Part shown: positions 43,294 through 53,300 of the stretch, in pieces | How the letters are laid out: every line of letters starts with the position of its first letter | How positions within the stretch are numbered: position 1 is the first letter of the stretch | From: an uncultured bacterium | GTDB taxonomy: Bacteria > Cyanobacteriota > Vampirovibrionia > Gastranaerophilales > Gastranaerophilaceae | Assembly: GCA_902791985.1 (NCBI GenBank) | Contig: CADAYD010000001.1 | Span: 1-64,000, forward strand | Length of the DNA: 64,000 nucleotides | Reading direction: 5' to 3' | The notes under the pieces: generated by a model | Seen by the model: only the letters and a program-made list of their open reading frames with translations | What the model was told of the DNA's origin: nothing | Databases searched by the model: none | Position numbers and translations under genes: made by a program

Positions 43294-44457
43294 TTACTTT
43301 TTATTCATTATTGAATTTGCACAAACATATCCTGTAGACCAGCAATTTTGCAGATTAAAACCTCCGCACAATCCGTCGATATCCAAAACTTCTCCACAAA
43401 AATATAATCCTTCATATTTTTTTGATTCAAGAGTTTTTGAATTAATTTCTTTTAAATCAATTCCTCCGCAGGTTACGACTTCTCCATCAGGGGATTTTCC
43501 GGTTATGGTAATGTCAAAATCCGTCAATTTTATATATATATTGTTACGCATAGAACTGTTTATATTATGACAAGGAAGTTCGGGATTAATTCCGGCAGCA
43601 TTTATTAAATAGTGAGCGAATGATTTTGGTATAAATTGTCCTATCAAGTTTTTAATTTCTTTATGCGGATTTTCGTTTAGAAGTTTTTGAAAATCAAAAT
43701 CGTCTGTGAATTTTAATGATATTTTGTATGGAGTTTTTTGTCGGGCATAAATAGACGAAATTGTATAAATTAGCGGACCGGATATTCCTTTGTGGGTAAA
43801 AATCATATCACCACAGAAATTATTTTTATAAATTTTGGCATTCACATTTTTTATACTTACTCCTGAAAGTGTTGAAAAATCTTCTTTTGTAACGAGCCCG
43901 ACAAGTGACGGTTCCGGAGAAATTATATTTATATTGAAATTTTTTAAAATGCCATAATCGGCATGCCCTCCGATTGCGATAACTATATAATCAAAATTAT
44001 ATTCATTTTTATTTGTAATCACTTTATATTCAGGGGTTATTTCTAATACAGTTTCGTTTATAAATTTACATTTTATTGATTTTAGTAATTTTTCTCTAAT
44101 ATCGTGTGCCGAGTTTGAAGTAGGGAATATTCTTTTATCGTCTTGAATATATGTTTCAATTCCTATAGATTTAAAAAATTTTAAAGTTTCGTTTGTTCCG
44201 AATTTAGAAAAAACAGAATATAAAAACTTTTCCCCTCTGGGATAATTTTGTGCAAGAGATTTAAAATCAAAATCTGCATGAGCGAGATTACATCGTCCTC
44301 CTCCGGTGGGTAAAATTGTTTGCAGAAATTTGCCTTTATCAAAAAGTACAACATTAAATCCTGCATCTGAAAGAAACTTGGCACAAATACAGCCTGACGG
44401 ACCGCCACCTATTATTGCAACAGTTTTTTTAGAAATTGAAATCAACTCTTGTTCCAT
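43294..44457 (-). CDS. HI0933/BaiN-family flavoprotein
   Basis: This 387-residue FAD oxidoreductase of the HI0933 (YhiN/BaiN/RdsA-like) family has AIIGGGPSGCICAKFL with the GxGxxG FAD motif. LPTGGGRCNLAHA and FTHKGISGPLI are diagnostic for the family. GLYFCGEVLDIDGLCGGFNLQ lies at the C terminus. Family members reduce bile-acid intermediates or other enones; the substrate is not evident here. Its first codons overlap the end of folK by 29 nt, so the two are coupled. Confidence 0.85.
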   Translation of the reverse strand: MEQELISISKKTVAIIGGGPSGCICAKFLSDAGFNVVLFDKGKFLQTILPTGGGRCNLAHADFDFKSLAQNYPRGEKFLYSVFSKFGTNETLKFFKSIGIETYIQDDKRIFPTSNSAHDIREKLLKSIKCKFINETVLEITPEYKVITNKNEYNFDYIVIAIGGHADYGILKNFNINIISPEPSLVGLVTKEDFSTLSGVSIKNVNAKIYKNNFCGDMIFTHKGISGPLIYTISSIYARQKTPYKISLKFTDDFDFQKLLNENPHKEIKNLIGQFIPKSFAHYLINAAGINPELPCHNINSSMRNNIYIKLTDFDITITGKSPDGEVVTCGGIDLKEINSKTLESKKYEGLYFCGEVLDIDGLCGGFNLQNCWSTGYVCANSIMNKK

Positions 44458-44941
44458 ATAAAAAGACCATTTCAGGGTTTTCTAAATCTTCATGCATTTG
44501 TACAATAGTTTTGTGCAAAACAGGATGTTCGTAATCCGCATTAAGCTCAAGCATAGGTACAAGGTTAAATGCTCTTAAATGAACATATTTATGCGGAATT
44601 ACAAGATTTTCTTCATTTATTACATCGTTATTGTAAAACAGAATATCAATATCTATTGTTCTGTCTTCATAATCGTTGCCTTGCTTGTGTTCTCGACCTA
44701 GTTTTCGTTCTATTTCTTGACAAATTTTTAATAATTCTTGAGGTGAATATTTGGTTTTTATTTCAATAATCGCATTAACAAACCAAGTTTCTGTTTTCAT
44801 GTTCCATGGTTCTGTTTCATAAAATGCAGAGCTTCTGACTATAGAAATCCCTTCATCCATTCCAAGCAGGCTTGCTGCCTGTTGGACAAATCCTATTCTA
44901 TCTCCTTTATTTGAGCCTAAACTTAAATATACTATCGCCAT
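44429..44941 (-). CDS. folK: HPPK (folate pathway pyrophosphokinase)
   Basis: The 170-residue enzyme transfers pyrophosphate from ATP to 6-hydroxymethyl-dihydropterin. VYLSLGSNKGDR is the N-terminal motif. AFYETEPW, and EDRTIDIDILFYN with metal-binding aspartates, are intact. folP is not adjacent. The start ATG is only 6 nt from a good -35/-10 promoter, so the mRNA looks leaderless. It is divergent from waaA. Confidence 0.95.
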   Translation of the reverse strand: MAIVYLSLGSNKGDRIGFVQQAASLLGMDEGISIVRSSAFYETEPWNMKTETWFVNAIIEIKTKYSPQELLKICQEIERKLGREHKQGNDYEDRTIDIDILFYNNDVINEENLVIPHKYVHLRAFNLVPMLELNADYEHPVLHKTIVQMHEDLENPEMVFLYGTRVDFNF

Positions 44942-44947
44942 AACTAA

Positions 44948-44976
44948 ATCTTATAAATTTTTAAATATAATGTCAA
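44948..44976 (-). promoter_or_regulatory. folK promoter with leaderless geometry
   Basis: On the minus strand TTGACA (44971-44976), a 17-bp spacer and TAAGAT (44948-44953) form a canonical sigma-70 pair. Six bases then separate the -10 box from ATG at 44941. No ribosome site fits in this space. Confidence 0.6.
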
Positions 44977-44993
44977 TATATTGTTTTTTGATG

Positions 44994-44999
44994 TATAAT
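44994..44999 (+). promoter_or_regulatory. waaA -10 box
   Basis: TATAAT lies 10 bases before ATG 45010, leaving a leader of only a few nucleotides. A 17-bp spacer would place the -35 hexamer (TGTCAA) exactly over the folK -35 box, so the divergent promoters would share one site. Confidence 0.45.
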
Positions 45000-45009
45000 T
45001 CTCTTTGTT

Positions 45010-46314
45010 ATGGCTACTATATATACAATTCTAATAATCTTATTAATTCTTATACTAATATCAATAATTGATGTATTTTTCTTATACGGGCTTGTTTCAA
45101 CCGTTGTATTTGTTGTATTTTTACCATTTTATTTCATTGTCCGTGTAATGAATAAAAAGTTTTTATACGGGTGGAAAGAGAAATTGGGTTTCTTTAAGCC
45201 TCCTGTACTCGGTGATAAGGTTATAATGTATCATGGTGTATCTGTTGGGGAAGTTATAGCGCTTGAAAATTTAATCAAAAAAACAAAAGCAGTTTTCCCC
45301 GAATATAAAATAGTTGTAACTACCGGTACAAAAACGGGACAAGAAATTGCACTGAAAAAATATTCACAGATTGCGGATTTTATAACATATTTCCCTTTTG
45401 ATATTACATATTGTGTAAATGTATTTTTAAATAAAGTCAGACCAAATGTTGTTTTAATAGCAGAAACAGAGTTGTGGCCGATATTTTCATCTTCCTGCAA
45501 GCGCAGAGGGATTCTGCTCTACTGTATAAATGGTAGAATGTCAGATTCAACATTTTCTATATATAAAAAATTTAGATTTTTCTTTAAGTTTGTTTTGCAA
45601 AAATATACAAAAATTCTTACTCAAAGTGAAATTGACATGAACAAGCTGCTTGCAATAGGTGCTCCAATAGAAAAAACTTCTGTTATGAAAAATTTAAAAT
45701 TTGATATAAAGGCGTCAAATGAAGCGGTTGATTTAGGACAGGCTGGTTATAGGGTAATAATTGCAGGCAGTACCCATAAAGGTGAGGATGAAATTATTAT
45801 TCCGATATTTAAAGAAAAACATGAAAAATATCCAGATACAAAATTGCTTTTGGTTTCAAGACATATTCAAAGAATACCTAATATTGTTGAATTACTTAAT
45901 AAATCCGGTCTAAAATACGGATATCGTTCAAAGGGTGATACTTTTAAAGATTTTGATGTGATTTTGCTCGATACAATGGGTGAACTTGGTAAAATGTATT
46001 CAATTTGTCATTTTGCGTTTATCGGAGGAAGCTTTAATAACACCGGCGGTCATAACCCTTTAGAGGCTACAGTGTATTCAAAACCGACAATAACAGGTCC
46101 GTCTATTCATAATTTCAGAGATATTTATTGGCTATTGTCACGTTCTAATGCCGGTAAAATAGTGAAAACTCCCAAAGAACTTTCTGCTTATATGGAAAAA
46201 TTATTATCCGACAACGAGTTTTATTCTCAGGCTTGCAAAGATTGCAAAACCATTTTTGAGGATCAGCAAGGCGCGCTTGATGTTGTCATAAACGAATTAA
46301 AAGAAGTTTTATAA
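45010..46314 (+). CDS. waaA: 3-deoxy-D-manno-octulosonic acid transferase
   Basis: The 434-residue GT30 enzyme adds Kdo to lipid A at the inner membrane. An N-terminal membrane segment (about 4-40) is followed by KLGFF and MYHGVSVGEVIAL (catalytic Glu region). IAETELWPIF and IIAGSTHKGEDEII, then FIGGSFNNTGGHNPLEA with the substrate-binding NPLE motif, are all canonical. Its stop codon abuts the rseP stop on the other strand with no spacer. kdsC and kdsA elsewhere in the window supply its substrate. Confidence 0.95.
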   Translation: MATIYTILIILLILILISIIDVFFLYGLVSTVVFVVFLPFYFIVRVMNKKFLYGWKEKLGFFKPPVLGDKVIMYHGVSVGEVIALENLIKKTKAVFPEYKIVVTTGTKTGQEIALKKYSQIADFITYFPFDITYCVNVFLNKVRPNVVLIAETELWPIFSSSCKRRGILLYCINGRMSDSTFSIYKKFRFFFKFVLQKYTKILTQSEIDMNKLLAIGAPIEKTSVMKNLKFDIKASNEAVDLGQAGYRVIIAGSTHKGEDEIIIPIFKEKHEKYPDTKLLLVSRHIQRIPNIVELLNKSGLKYGYRSKGDTFKDFDVILLDTMGELGKMYSICHFAFIGGSFNNTGGHNPLEATVYSKPTITGPSIHNFRDIYWLLSRSNAGKIVKTPKELSAYMEKLLSDNEFYSQACKDCKTIFEDQQGALDVVINELKEVL

Positions 46315-47697
46315 TTACCATTTATGCATTAAAAGGGCATAAATATCATTGAATATGACAAAAATCATCAATATAATTAGCAGTAAGAAAAATATATTAC
46401 TGATTTTTTCTATTGTTTCTTGATTGAGAGGTTTGCCTCGAAGTTTCTCTATTACCAAAAACATAAAGTGCCCGCCGTCAAGTGCAGGTATCGGTAAGAA
46501 GTTTATTAATGCCAAGTTTATTGATATAACTGCGGTCAATAATAATCCTGAGAATAAACCATTACTCTTAATTACATCTCCGCCTAACTTCGCAATCAGC
46601 ACAACTCCATGTAACTCAGAAATTTTTATTTTACCTGTAAAAATTGTCCAAAGTCCGTAACACATCATATATGTCTGATAGTTTAGATAGTCAACCGAAC
46701 TTTTTATTATTTGTTTCGGAGTTTTAGTCGTAACAAGTTTTTGCGACGCTGCGAGCATTATACCCATTAAGCCCTTTTCGTTCGGATAAATTGGCTTTAA
46801 TTTAATTTGTTTTGTATCTCGTTCAACTACAATATTCAATGGTGATACGCTGTCTGATACTGCATAAGCCAAATCCTTAAGGCTTATATCGGTAGTAGGG
46901 GTATAAACTTTTGTTCCGTTGATTTTATTGCGCAGTTCTATTTGTTGTTCGGTCAGGGGAAGGCGAGTGTCATTTTCATATTTGTCATTAAACAACTGCA
47001 TGTCAAATAGGTCTTTATCTGCAAAATGGATGGCAGGTTCAATAACATTTTGAGGTAAGACAACTTTTGTTCCTTTTTTTATAACATCTGTTGATTTTAA
47101 TTGCGGATTAAGTTTTTTAATAAGCTCTAAATTTTTAGCTGCAAATTCAGGTTCGACTTTCCCGTCTTTTTCGGCGCTGTATTTTGAATAAAGAGAAACA
47201 ATATTTGTTGAATTTATCGCTGAATCATTTATTGAAACAATTAAATCGCCTTTCTTCATTCCGCTTTGCCAGACGGAAGCAGTTTTTTCAGCTTGAATTC
47301 CGCCTACATAAACTTGATGTATTCCGGATGGTAATTTCCCCCATACGGAGGCAACAAAAAATACCAAAAAGTATGCGATTATTACATTAGCAATAACGCC
47401 TGCTGAAATTACAATCATACGCTGCCAAACCGGACGATTAATAAATCTGTCTTTCGAATCAAGCGGCAATTCAGACTCCTTATCATCATCTGGGAACGCA
47501 ACATATCCGCCCAGTAAGAAAGCGTGTATTAAATATTCAACATCACCGATTTTTTTGCTCCATAGTGTCGGACCGATTGGAAATCCAAGTGCAAATTTTG
47601 ATACTTTAATGCCCAATGCACGTGCGGATAAAAAATGCCCAAGTTCGTGCATGAATATTAAAAATCCGAGTAATAAAATCATTATGATTATTGACAT
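46315..47697 (-). CDS. rseP: Site-2 zinc metalloprotease RseP-like
   Basis: A 460-residue membrane-embedded S2P protease. The active-site HELGH is at residues 17-21 in the first membrane helix. The FLLGGYVAF loop follows, then a PDZ domain (SVWQSGMKKGDLIVSINDSA). FLPIPALDGGHFMF carries the third metal ligand (LDG). Between PDZ and the C-terminal helices there is an extra charged insertion (about 160-265) not found in short homologues. It cleaves anti-sigma or other membrane proteins by family. No sigma factor gene is near. It starts 15 nt after pheS. Confidence 0.9.
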   Translation of the reverse strand: MSIIIMILLLGFLIFMHELGHFLSARALGIKVSKFALGFPIGPTLWSKKIGDVEYLIHAFLLGGYVAFPDDDKESELPLDSKDRFINRPVWQRMIVISAGVIANVIIAYFLVFFVASVWGKLPSGIHQVYVGGIQAEKTASVWQSGMKKGDLIVSINDSAINSTNIVSLYSKYSAEKDGKVEPEFAAKNLELIKKLNPQLKSTDVIKKGTKVVLPQNVIEPAIHFADKDLFDMQLFNDKYENDTRLPLTEQQIELRNKINGTKVYTPTTDISLKDLAYAVSDSVSPLNIVVERDTKQIKLKPIYPNEKGLMGIMLAASQKLVTTKTPKQIIKSSVDYLNYQTYMMCYGLWTIFTGKIKISELHGVVLIAKLGGDVIKSNGLFSGLLLTAVISINLALINFLPIPALDGGHFMFLVIEKLRGKPLNQETIEKISNIFFLLLIILMIFVIFNDIYALLMHKW

Positions 47698-47712
47698 ATT
47701 TATATTTCCCTT

Positions 47713-48750
47713 TTATTTAAACTGAGCTGTAAACCTGACGTCATTATTGAAGAATAAACGGATATCATCTACCGCATATTTTAGCATTGCAAGTCTTTCA
47801 ACTCCGACACCGAAAGCAAATCCTGAATACACATCAGGATCAATATCGACTCCTCTTAATACATTCGGGTCAACCATGCCAGCCCCAAGAATTTCCAGCC
47901 AACCTGTACCTGAACAAGTTCTGCAGCCTTTACCTTGACACATTATGCACTGAACATCCACTTCAGCAGACGGCTCAGTGAACGGGAAAAAGCTGTTGCG
48001 GAATCGAGTTGGGCGGCTTTCCCCAAAATAAATTCTGATAAATTCGTTCAATACACCTTTCAAGTCCCCGAATGTAATACCTTTATCCACATAAAGTCCC
48101 TCAATTTGGTGAAAGAAGTTGTTTTTGCGTGAATTAATATTCTCGTTACGATAAACACGTCCCGGTGCAATAATTCTAATTGGCGGCTTTTTGGCTTCCA
48201 TCGCATGGATTTGAGCACCTGAAGTTTGACTTCTTAACACTACATTTGGAGCTACGTTTGTAAAAAATGTATCCTGAACATCTCGTGCCGGGTGGTCTTT
48301 AGGAACATTCAGCATATCAAAATTGTAATATTCTGTTTCAACTTCCGGCGCGAACTTGTCTTCAACAACGCTGAAACCTAAACTTCTAAATATTGAACAA
48401 ATTTCTTCGGTCGTTGAAGTCAAAAGGTGAGTGTGCCCTTTTGGGATAAATTGACCGGGCATAGTCACGTCAAGTCTTTCTTTTTGTAATTTTTCGTTCA
48501 ATTCTTTTTCATAGAATAATTTGAATTTATCTGCAATTGCCCCCTCAAGTTTTTGGGTTATTTCGTTTGCAAGCGCACCGACAATTTTTTTGTCTTCAAT
48601 AGATAAATCCTTCAGACCTTTTTTTATTTCATTAAATTCGCCTTTACGGCTCAAATATTTATTTTTTATTTCTTCTAAGTCTTTGACGCTTTGTGCTTTT
48701 TCAATGTCTGAATTTGCGTCTGTGTAAATTTTTTCTAATTGTTCTTTCAT
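47713..48750 (-). CDS. pheS: Phenylalanyl-tRNA synthetase alpha subunit
   Basis: 345 residues. An N-terminal coiled coil (1-90) precedes the class II core, with FKIEGL-type IEGLYVDKGI, TFGDLKGVLNEF and FPFTEPSAEVD motifs. The zinc-like CIMCQGKGCRTCSGTGW loop and the GFAFGVGVERLAML motif 3 are present. AAGAGG precedes the ATG. pheT is not adjacent. No T-box leader is seen; the upstream spacer holds a palindromic element instead. Confidence 0.96.
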   Translation of the reverse strand: MKEQLEKIYTDANSDIEKAQSVKDLEEIKNKYLSRKGEFNEIKKGLKDLSIEDKKIVGALANEITQKLEGAIADKFKLFYEKELNEKLQKERLDVTMPGQFIPKGHTHLLTSTTEEICSIFRSLGFSVVEDKFAPEVETEYYNFDMLNVPKDHPARDVQDTFFTNVAPNVVLRSQTSGAQIHAMEAKKPPIRIIAPGRVYRNENINSRKNNFFHQIEGLYVDKGITFGDLKGVLNEFIRIYFGESRPTRFRNSFFPFTEPSAEVDVQCIMCQGKGCRTCSGTGWLEILGAGMVDPNVLRGVDIDPDVYSGFAFGVGVERLAMLKYAVDDIRLFFNNDVRFTAQFK

Positions 48751-48774
48751 AATATTTTCCTCTTAATTTATCTG

Positions 48775-48812
48775 CCCCTTTTTAGGGGAAGTGGCACGAA
48801 GTGCCGTAGGGG
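48775..48812. repeat. Small double-hairpin palindromic element
   Basis: It contains CCCCT/AGGGG (48775-48788) and GGCAC GAA GTGCC (48793-48805), followed by GTAGGGG (48806-48812). It lies in the 63-bp spacer between pheS and the upstream hydrolase gene. It resembles short dispersed palindromic repeats and could also act as an intercistronic mRNA hairpin. Confidence 0.6.
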
Positions 48813-48813
48813 T

Positions 48814-49443
48814 TTACCCTATCAATTCATTATATTTTTTCTCATAGCCTATTGTAGTTTTAGGTCCGTGACCGCAATATACAACCGTATCATCGCTTAG
48901 TTTAAAAAGTTTTTCTTTGACGCTATGCTTCAAATCTTCAAGATTCCCGCCAAGGAAATCTGTTCTTCCGACACTCCCTTGAAACAAGGTATCTCCGCTA
49001 AAGAGTTTGCCATCGTTTGTATAATAACACATTCCGCCTTGAGTGTGTCCGGGAGTTGAAATTGCAGTCAGTTCAATTTCACCGATTTTAAATTTATCGC
49101 CTTCCTTGACTTCTTTTTTAACGCTTGTTACTTCAGGAATTCTTATTCCTCCGAGTGTGAATGTCATTTGCGGGGCATATTCAATTTGAGCTTTATCTTC
49201 TTTTGATACATAAATATCGCATCCGAATTCTTCAAAAAATCTGTTGCAACCTAAAATATGATCAAAATGCCCATGCGTTAAAAGAATTTTTTTAAGATTT
49301 ATTCCGAGTTTTTTGATCTCTTTTATATATTCATCGTCAGGGCTTGAGCAGTCAATAAGTAATGCATCATTAGTTTTTTTATCAATTAAAAGATAGTTAT
49401 TTGCATCAATGGGGCCTTTGACATATGTAATCATTTCAACCAT
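48814..49443 (-). CDS. Metallo-beta-lactamase-fold hydrolase (GloB-like)
   Basis: This is a 209-residue MBL-fold enzyme. The binuclear metal site is seen as THGHFDHILG (HxHxDH), ISTPGHTQGGMCYY and SGDTLFQGSVGR, then YCGHGPKTTIGYEK. The size and GDTLF style match the bacterial glyoxalase-II-like group that hydrolyses thioesters such as S-lactoylglutathione. A glutathione route is plausible, since a glutamate-cysteine ligase is present. It begins immediately at the kdsA stop, so the two are coupled. Confidence 0.85.
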   Translation of the reverse strand: MVEMITYVKGPIDANNYLLIDKKTNDALLIDCSSPDDEYIKEIKKLGINLKKILLTHGHFDHILGCNRFFEEFGCDIYVSKEDKAQIEYAPQMTFTLGGIRIPEVTSVKKEVKEGDKFKIGEIELTAISTPGHTQGGMCYYTNDGKLFSGDTLFQGSVGRTDFLGGNLEDLKHSVKEKLFKLSDDTVVYCGHGPKTTIGYEKKYNELIG

Positions 49444-50271
49444 CTAATCAAGACCTCTTACAAGTTTGAATATTTTGTTGCAAATATCAAACAATTCTTT
49501 TGCATCTTTTAATGCAATCATGTTATCTCCATCGCAAAGCGCTTTATTAGGTTCGGGGTGAATTTCAAAGAACAAAACATCTGCGCCTGAAGCCATAGCT
49601 GATTTTGCAAGAGTCGGAACAAATCTTCTGTCTCCACCCGAACTTGTACCGTTTGCTCCTGGGAGTTGCACACTGTGAGTTGCATCAAAAACTACAGGAT
49701 ATCCAAATTCTTTCATAATCGGAATCCCGCGAAAATCGACAACCAGATTGTTATAGCCAAAAGACGTTCCTCTGTCTGTAACCATAATATTTTGATTGCC
49801 GGAATCTTCAACTTTTTTAATCAATGATTTCATTTGTTCCGGAGAAAGAAATTGACCTTTTTTGATATTTATAATTTTATTTGTTTGCCCTGCTGCAACA
49901 AGTAAATCGGTTTGACGGCATAAGAACGCCGGAATCTGAATAATATCAGCTACTTGCGCAACTTTTTGCGCTTGAGCCGGTTCATGAATGTCAGTCACTA
50001 TTGGTAAATCATATTTTTCCTTGACATTTTGCAGCATTTCCAAACCTTTTTCAAGCCCCGGACCTCTAAATGAAGTCAATGATGAACGGTTAGCCTTGTC
50101 AAACGATGATTTAAACACAAAATTTATGTCTAAATCTCGTGTAATTTCTTTTAATCCTTGTGCGGTTTCATTCAAAATCTCTTGACTTTCAATAGCACAA
50201 GGTCCTGCAAGGATAGTTAATTTATCCCCGCCTATTTCAAAATCCCTAAGTTTAATCCTGTGTTTATTCAT
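49444..50271 (-). CDS. kdsA: KDO 8-phosphate synthase
   Basis: From ATG 50271 it has 275 residues, normal for KdsA. The longer frame from 50424 would add 51 hydrophobic residues and is rejected. It condenses arabinose 5-phosphate with PEP to give Kdo 8-phosphate. Motifs are LAGPCAIES, FKSSFDKANRSS, TDIHEP, QIPAFLCRQTDLL and FDATHSVQLPG. Metal-dependence cannot be decided without alignment. It works with kdsC (3403) and waaA (45010). Confidence 0.95.
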   Translation of the reverse strand: MNKHRIKLRDFEIGGDKLTILAGPCAIESQEILNETAQGLKEITRDLDINFVFKSSFDKANRSSLTSFRGPGLEKGLEMLQNVKEKYDLPIVTDIHEPAQAQKVAQVADIIQIPAFLCRQTDLLVAAGQTNKIINIKKGQFLSPEQMKSLIKKVEDSGNQNIMVTDRGTSFGYNNLVVDFRGIPIMKEFGYPVVFDATHSVQLPGANGTSSGGDRRFVPTLAKSAMASGADVLFFEIHPEPNKALCDGDNMIALKDAKELFDICNKIFKLVRGLD

Positions 50272-50391
50272 ACAAAAATTATAGAAAAAAGGCACAAAAA
50301 TTACAAGATTCAGAAAAAATCTTAAAAAAAATATCTTAAAACAAATTAATAAATTATTTTTTTGAAAATATTTTCTTGATATTTTTAAATT

Positions 50392-53300
50392 ATGGCTGAT
50401 GAAATTCAATATGTACCGCTCCATTTACACACTGAATATTCTCTGCTGGATGGGGCAATAAGAATAGGGGATTTGTGTAAATTCTGTAAAGAACATAACA
50501 TGCCTGGTGTTGCAGTTACAGACCACGGCGTTATGTATGGTGCTATGGATTTGTATATTGAAGCCGATAAAATTAATGCTAAGGAAAAAGAAAAGGCTCA
50601 GCAAGATCCCGAATACCAACCGCAATTATTCAACCCGCTTATCGGAGAAGAATTTTATGTCCATGACGGTGAAATTTCCGAACGTGATGCTAATCACAAT
50701 CCTCGTTATCACTTGATTTTGCTTGCAAAAAATAATACAGGATACAAAAATCTGGTCAAACTATCTTCTATTGCGCATATTGATGGTTTCTATGTTAAAC
50801 CGAGAATAAATTTTGAACTCCTTGAAAAATACCATGAAGGTTTAATATGTTGTAGCGCGTGTTTAGCCGGTGAAATTATACAACATTTGTTGCGTACGGA
50901 TTACGAAGGTGCAAAAGCCGTTGCAAAAAAATATCAGAACTTATTCGGAGAAGATTATTATATAGAACTTCAGGATCATGGTTTGGACGATCAGAAACGC
51001 ACTAATCCCGAACTTATAAAATTGGCAAAAGAACTTGGGATAAAAATGGTTATCACAAATGATTCCCACTATTTGAAGAAGGAGGATGCCGATTGGCATG
51101 ACACTTTATTGTGCATGCAGACAAAATCATCAAAAACAGAGCCAAATCGTTTTCATTTCCCGAATAATGAATTTTATGTCAAAACTGTTGACGAGTTGCG
51201 TGAAGCATTTCGATGGTTGGATGGAGAAACTTTTAGTGAATGTATACGGAATACTGTTGAAGTATGTAAAAAATGTTCTATAACAATTGAATGGAAGGCT
51301 CCGCTTCCTGACTTTCCTGTGCCTGAAGGTTTTACGACTGATACATATCTTGAATCTCTTGTTAATGAAGGAATGAAACGTAAGTATCCTAAAGAAAAAA
51401 TAACAAAAGAATTGCAGGAAAGAGCAAAATATGAGCTTGGCATTATTGAAAAAATGGGCTTTAGTGCATATTTTCTCATAACTTGGGATTTTATTCATTA
51501 CGCAAAAACTCATGATATCCCTGTTGGTCCGGGCAGGGGTTCTGCAGCCGGTTCTTTAGTTGCTTATTGTCTTGATATTACTGATTTAGACCCGATTGAG
51601 CATCATCTGTTGTTTGAAAGATTTTTGAATCCTGAAAGATTCTCCATGCCTGATATTGATACTGATTTTTGTATTGATAAACGCGGGGAAGTTATTGATT
51701 ATGTTGTTCAAAAGTATGGAGCAGACAAAGTTTGTCAGATTATAACTTTTAATACGCTCGCTGCACGCAATGCAATGAAAAGTGTCGCAAGAGTATTTGA
51801 TATCCCTTATGCAAGAAGTAAAGAATTGTCGGATTTGATTTCCGGTGACCCCGGGGCAAAAATATCTGATGCTTTGCAGGAAGGGATGGAATTAAAACGA
51901 CTTTATGACAGTGATGAAGAAGTAAAAAGGCTTGTTGATACTGCGCTTCATGTTGAGGGACTAAAAAATGCAACCGGCATGCACGCAGCAGGGGTAATAA
52001 TTTCTTACAAACCGCTTGATGAGATAGTACCTGTTCAACACGGCAAAGATGGGGTTGTTGTAACTCAATATCATAGAGAAATCTTAGAAAAGATGAAACT
52101 TTTGAAAATGGACTTTTTAGGGTTACGCAATCTTACGATGATTTCAAAAACGGTCAAACTTATCAAAAAATGCCAAAATATTGATGTTGATATTAATCAC
52201 ATTCCGCTCGATGATAAGCCTACTTATGATATGTTAATCCGCGGTGAAACTGTCGGGGTATTCCAGCTTGAATCTCAAGGTATGACAAATTTAGTTAAAA
52301 AATTGCAGCCTGACGTATTTGAAGATTTGGGTGCTTTAGTTGCTCTGTTCCGTCCGGGGCCTCTGGGCTCAGGGATGGTTGATGAATTCGTAGACCGTAA
52401 ACATGGGCGCAAAGCAATTACTTATCCTCATCCAAGGTTAGAGCCGGTGTTGAAAGATACATATGGTACGATGGTTTATCAAGAACAGATTATGCAAATC
52501 TTTCAGGTAATGGCTGATTATTCACTCGGTCAAGCTGACCAAGTCCGTCGTATGATGGGGCACAAAGATCCGGCTGCGATGGCCGCTCAAGAAGGTAAAC
52601 TTATTGAGGGCTCTGCTAAATATGGGATGAAAGCAGAAGATGCAAAAGTCCTGTTTGAACAAATCCAAAATTTTGCGGCATATTGCTTCAACCGTGCACA
52701 TTCATCTGCTTATGCATTTGTTGCGTACCAAACAGCATACCTAAAATGTCATTATCCTGTTGAATATTTATCGGAATTATTAACCAGTGTTGCAGGTGAT
52801 CAGGAAAAAACGCAGGCATATATTGAAGAAGCATTAAAATATGGAATAAAAGTTCTTCCTCCTGACATTAATAAGTCTTTCTCCGAATACGCACCTGACG
52901 GACATAATATCCGCTTTGGTTTAGCATCAATCAAGCAGGTTGGAGAAGGGGTTGTTGACGAAATTATAAAAGAGCGCGAAGAAAACGGAGAATTTACTTC
53001 AATATATGATTATATTAAAAGGGTGGATGTAAAATGTTCAAATAGACGTGCACTGGAAGGTTTAATCAAAGCCGGAGCGTTTTCTCAGATAGAAAAGAGT
53101 CGTAAGCAATTGATGGAGAATCTTGATTATATTGTTTCTACGGCTTCAAAAGAGGCAAAAGAAAAAGAATCAGGGCAAGCGAGCTTATTTGATATGCTGG
53201 GAGACAGTGCATCAGTTGACAGTGCAAAATTCACCCTTGGTGGTAGTGATGAAGAATATGATGCAAGGCAAATCCAAATTTTTGAAAAAGAATTTTTAGG

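Noticed and set aside
46312-46317. Terminator between waaA and rseP
   Set aside because: The stop codons abut with no spacer, and no hairpin with a T-run was seen there.
50272-50424. Longer kdsA start adding 51 N-terminal residues
   Set aside because: The extra residues are hydrophobic and unlike KdsA, and the shorter form has normal length.
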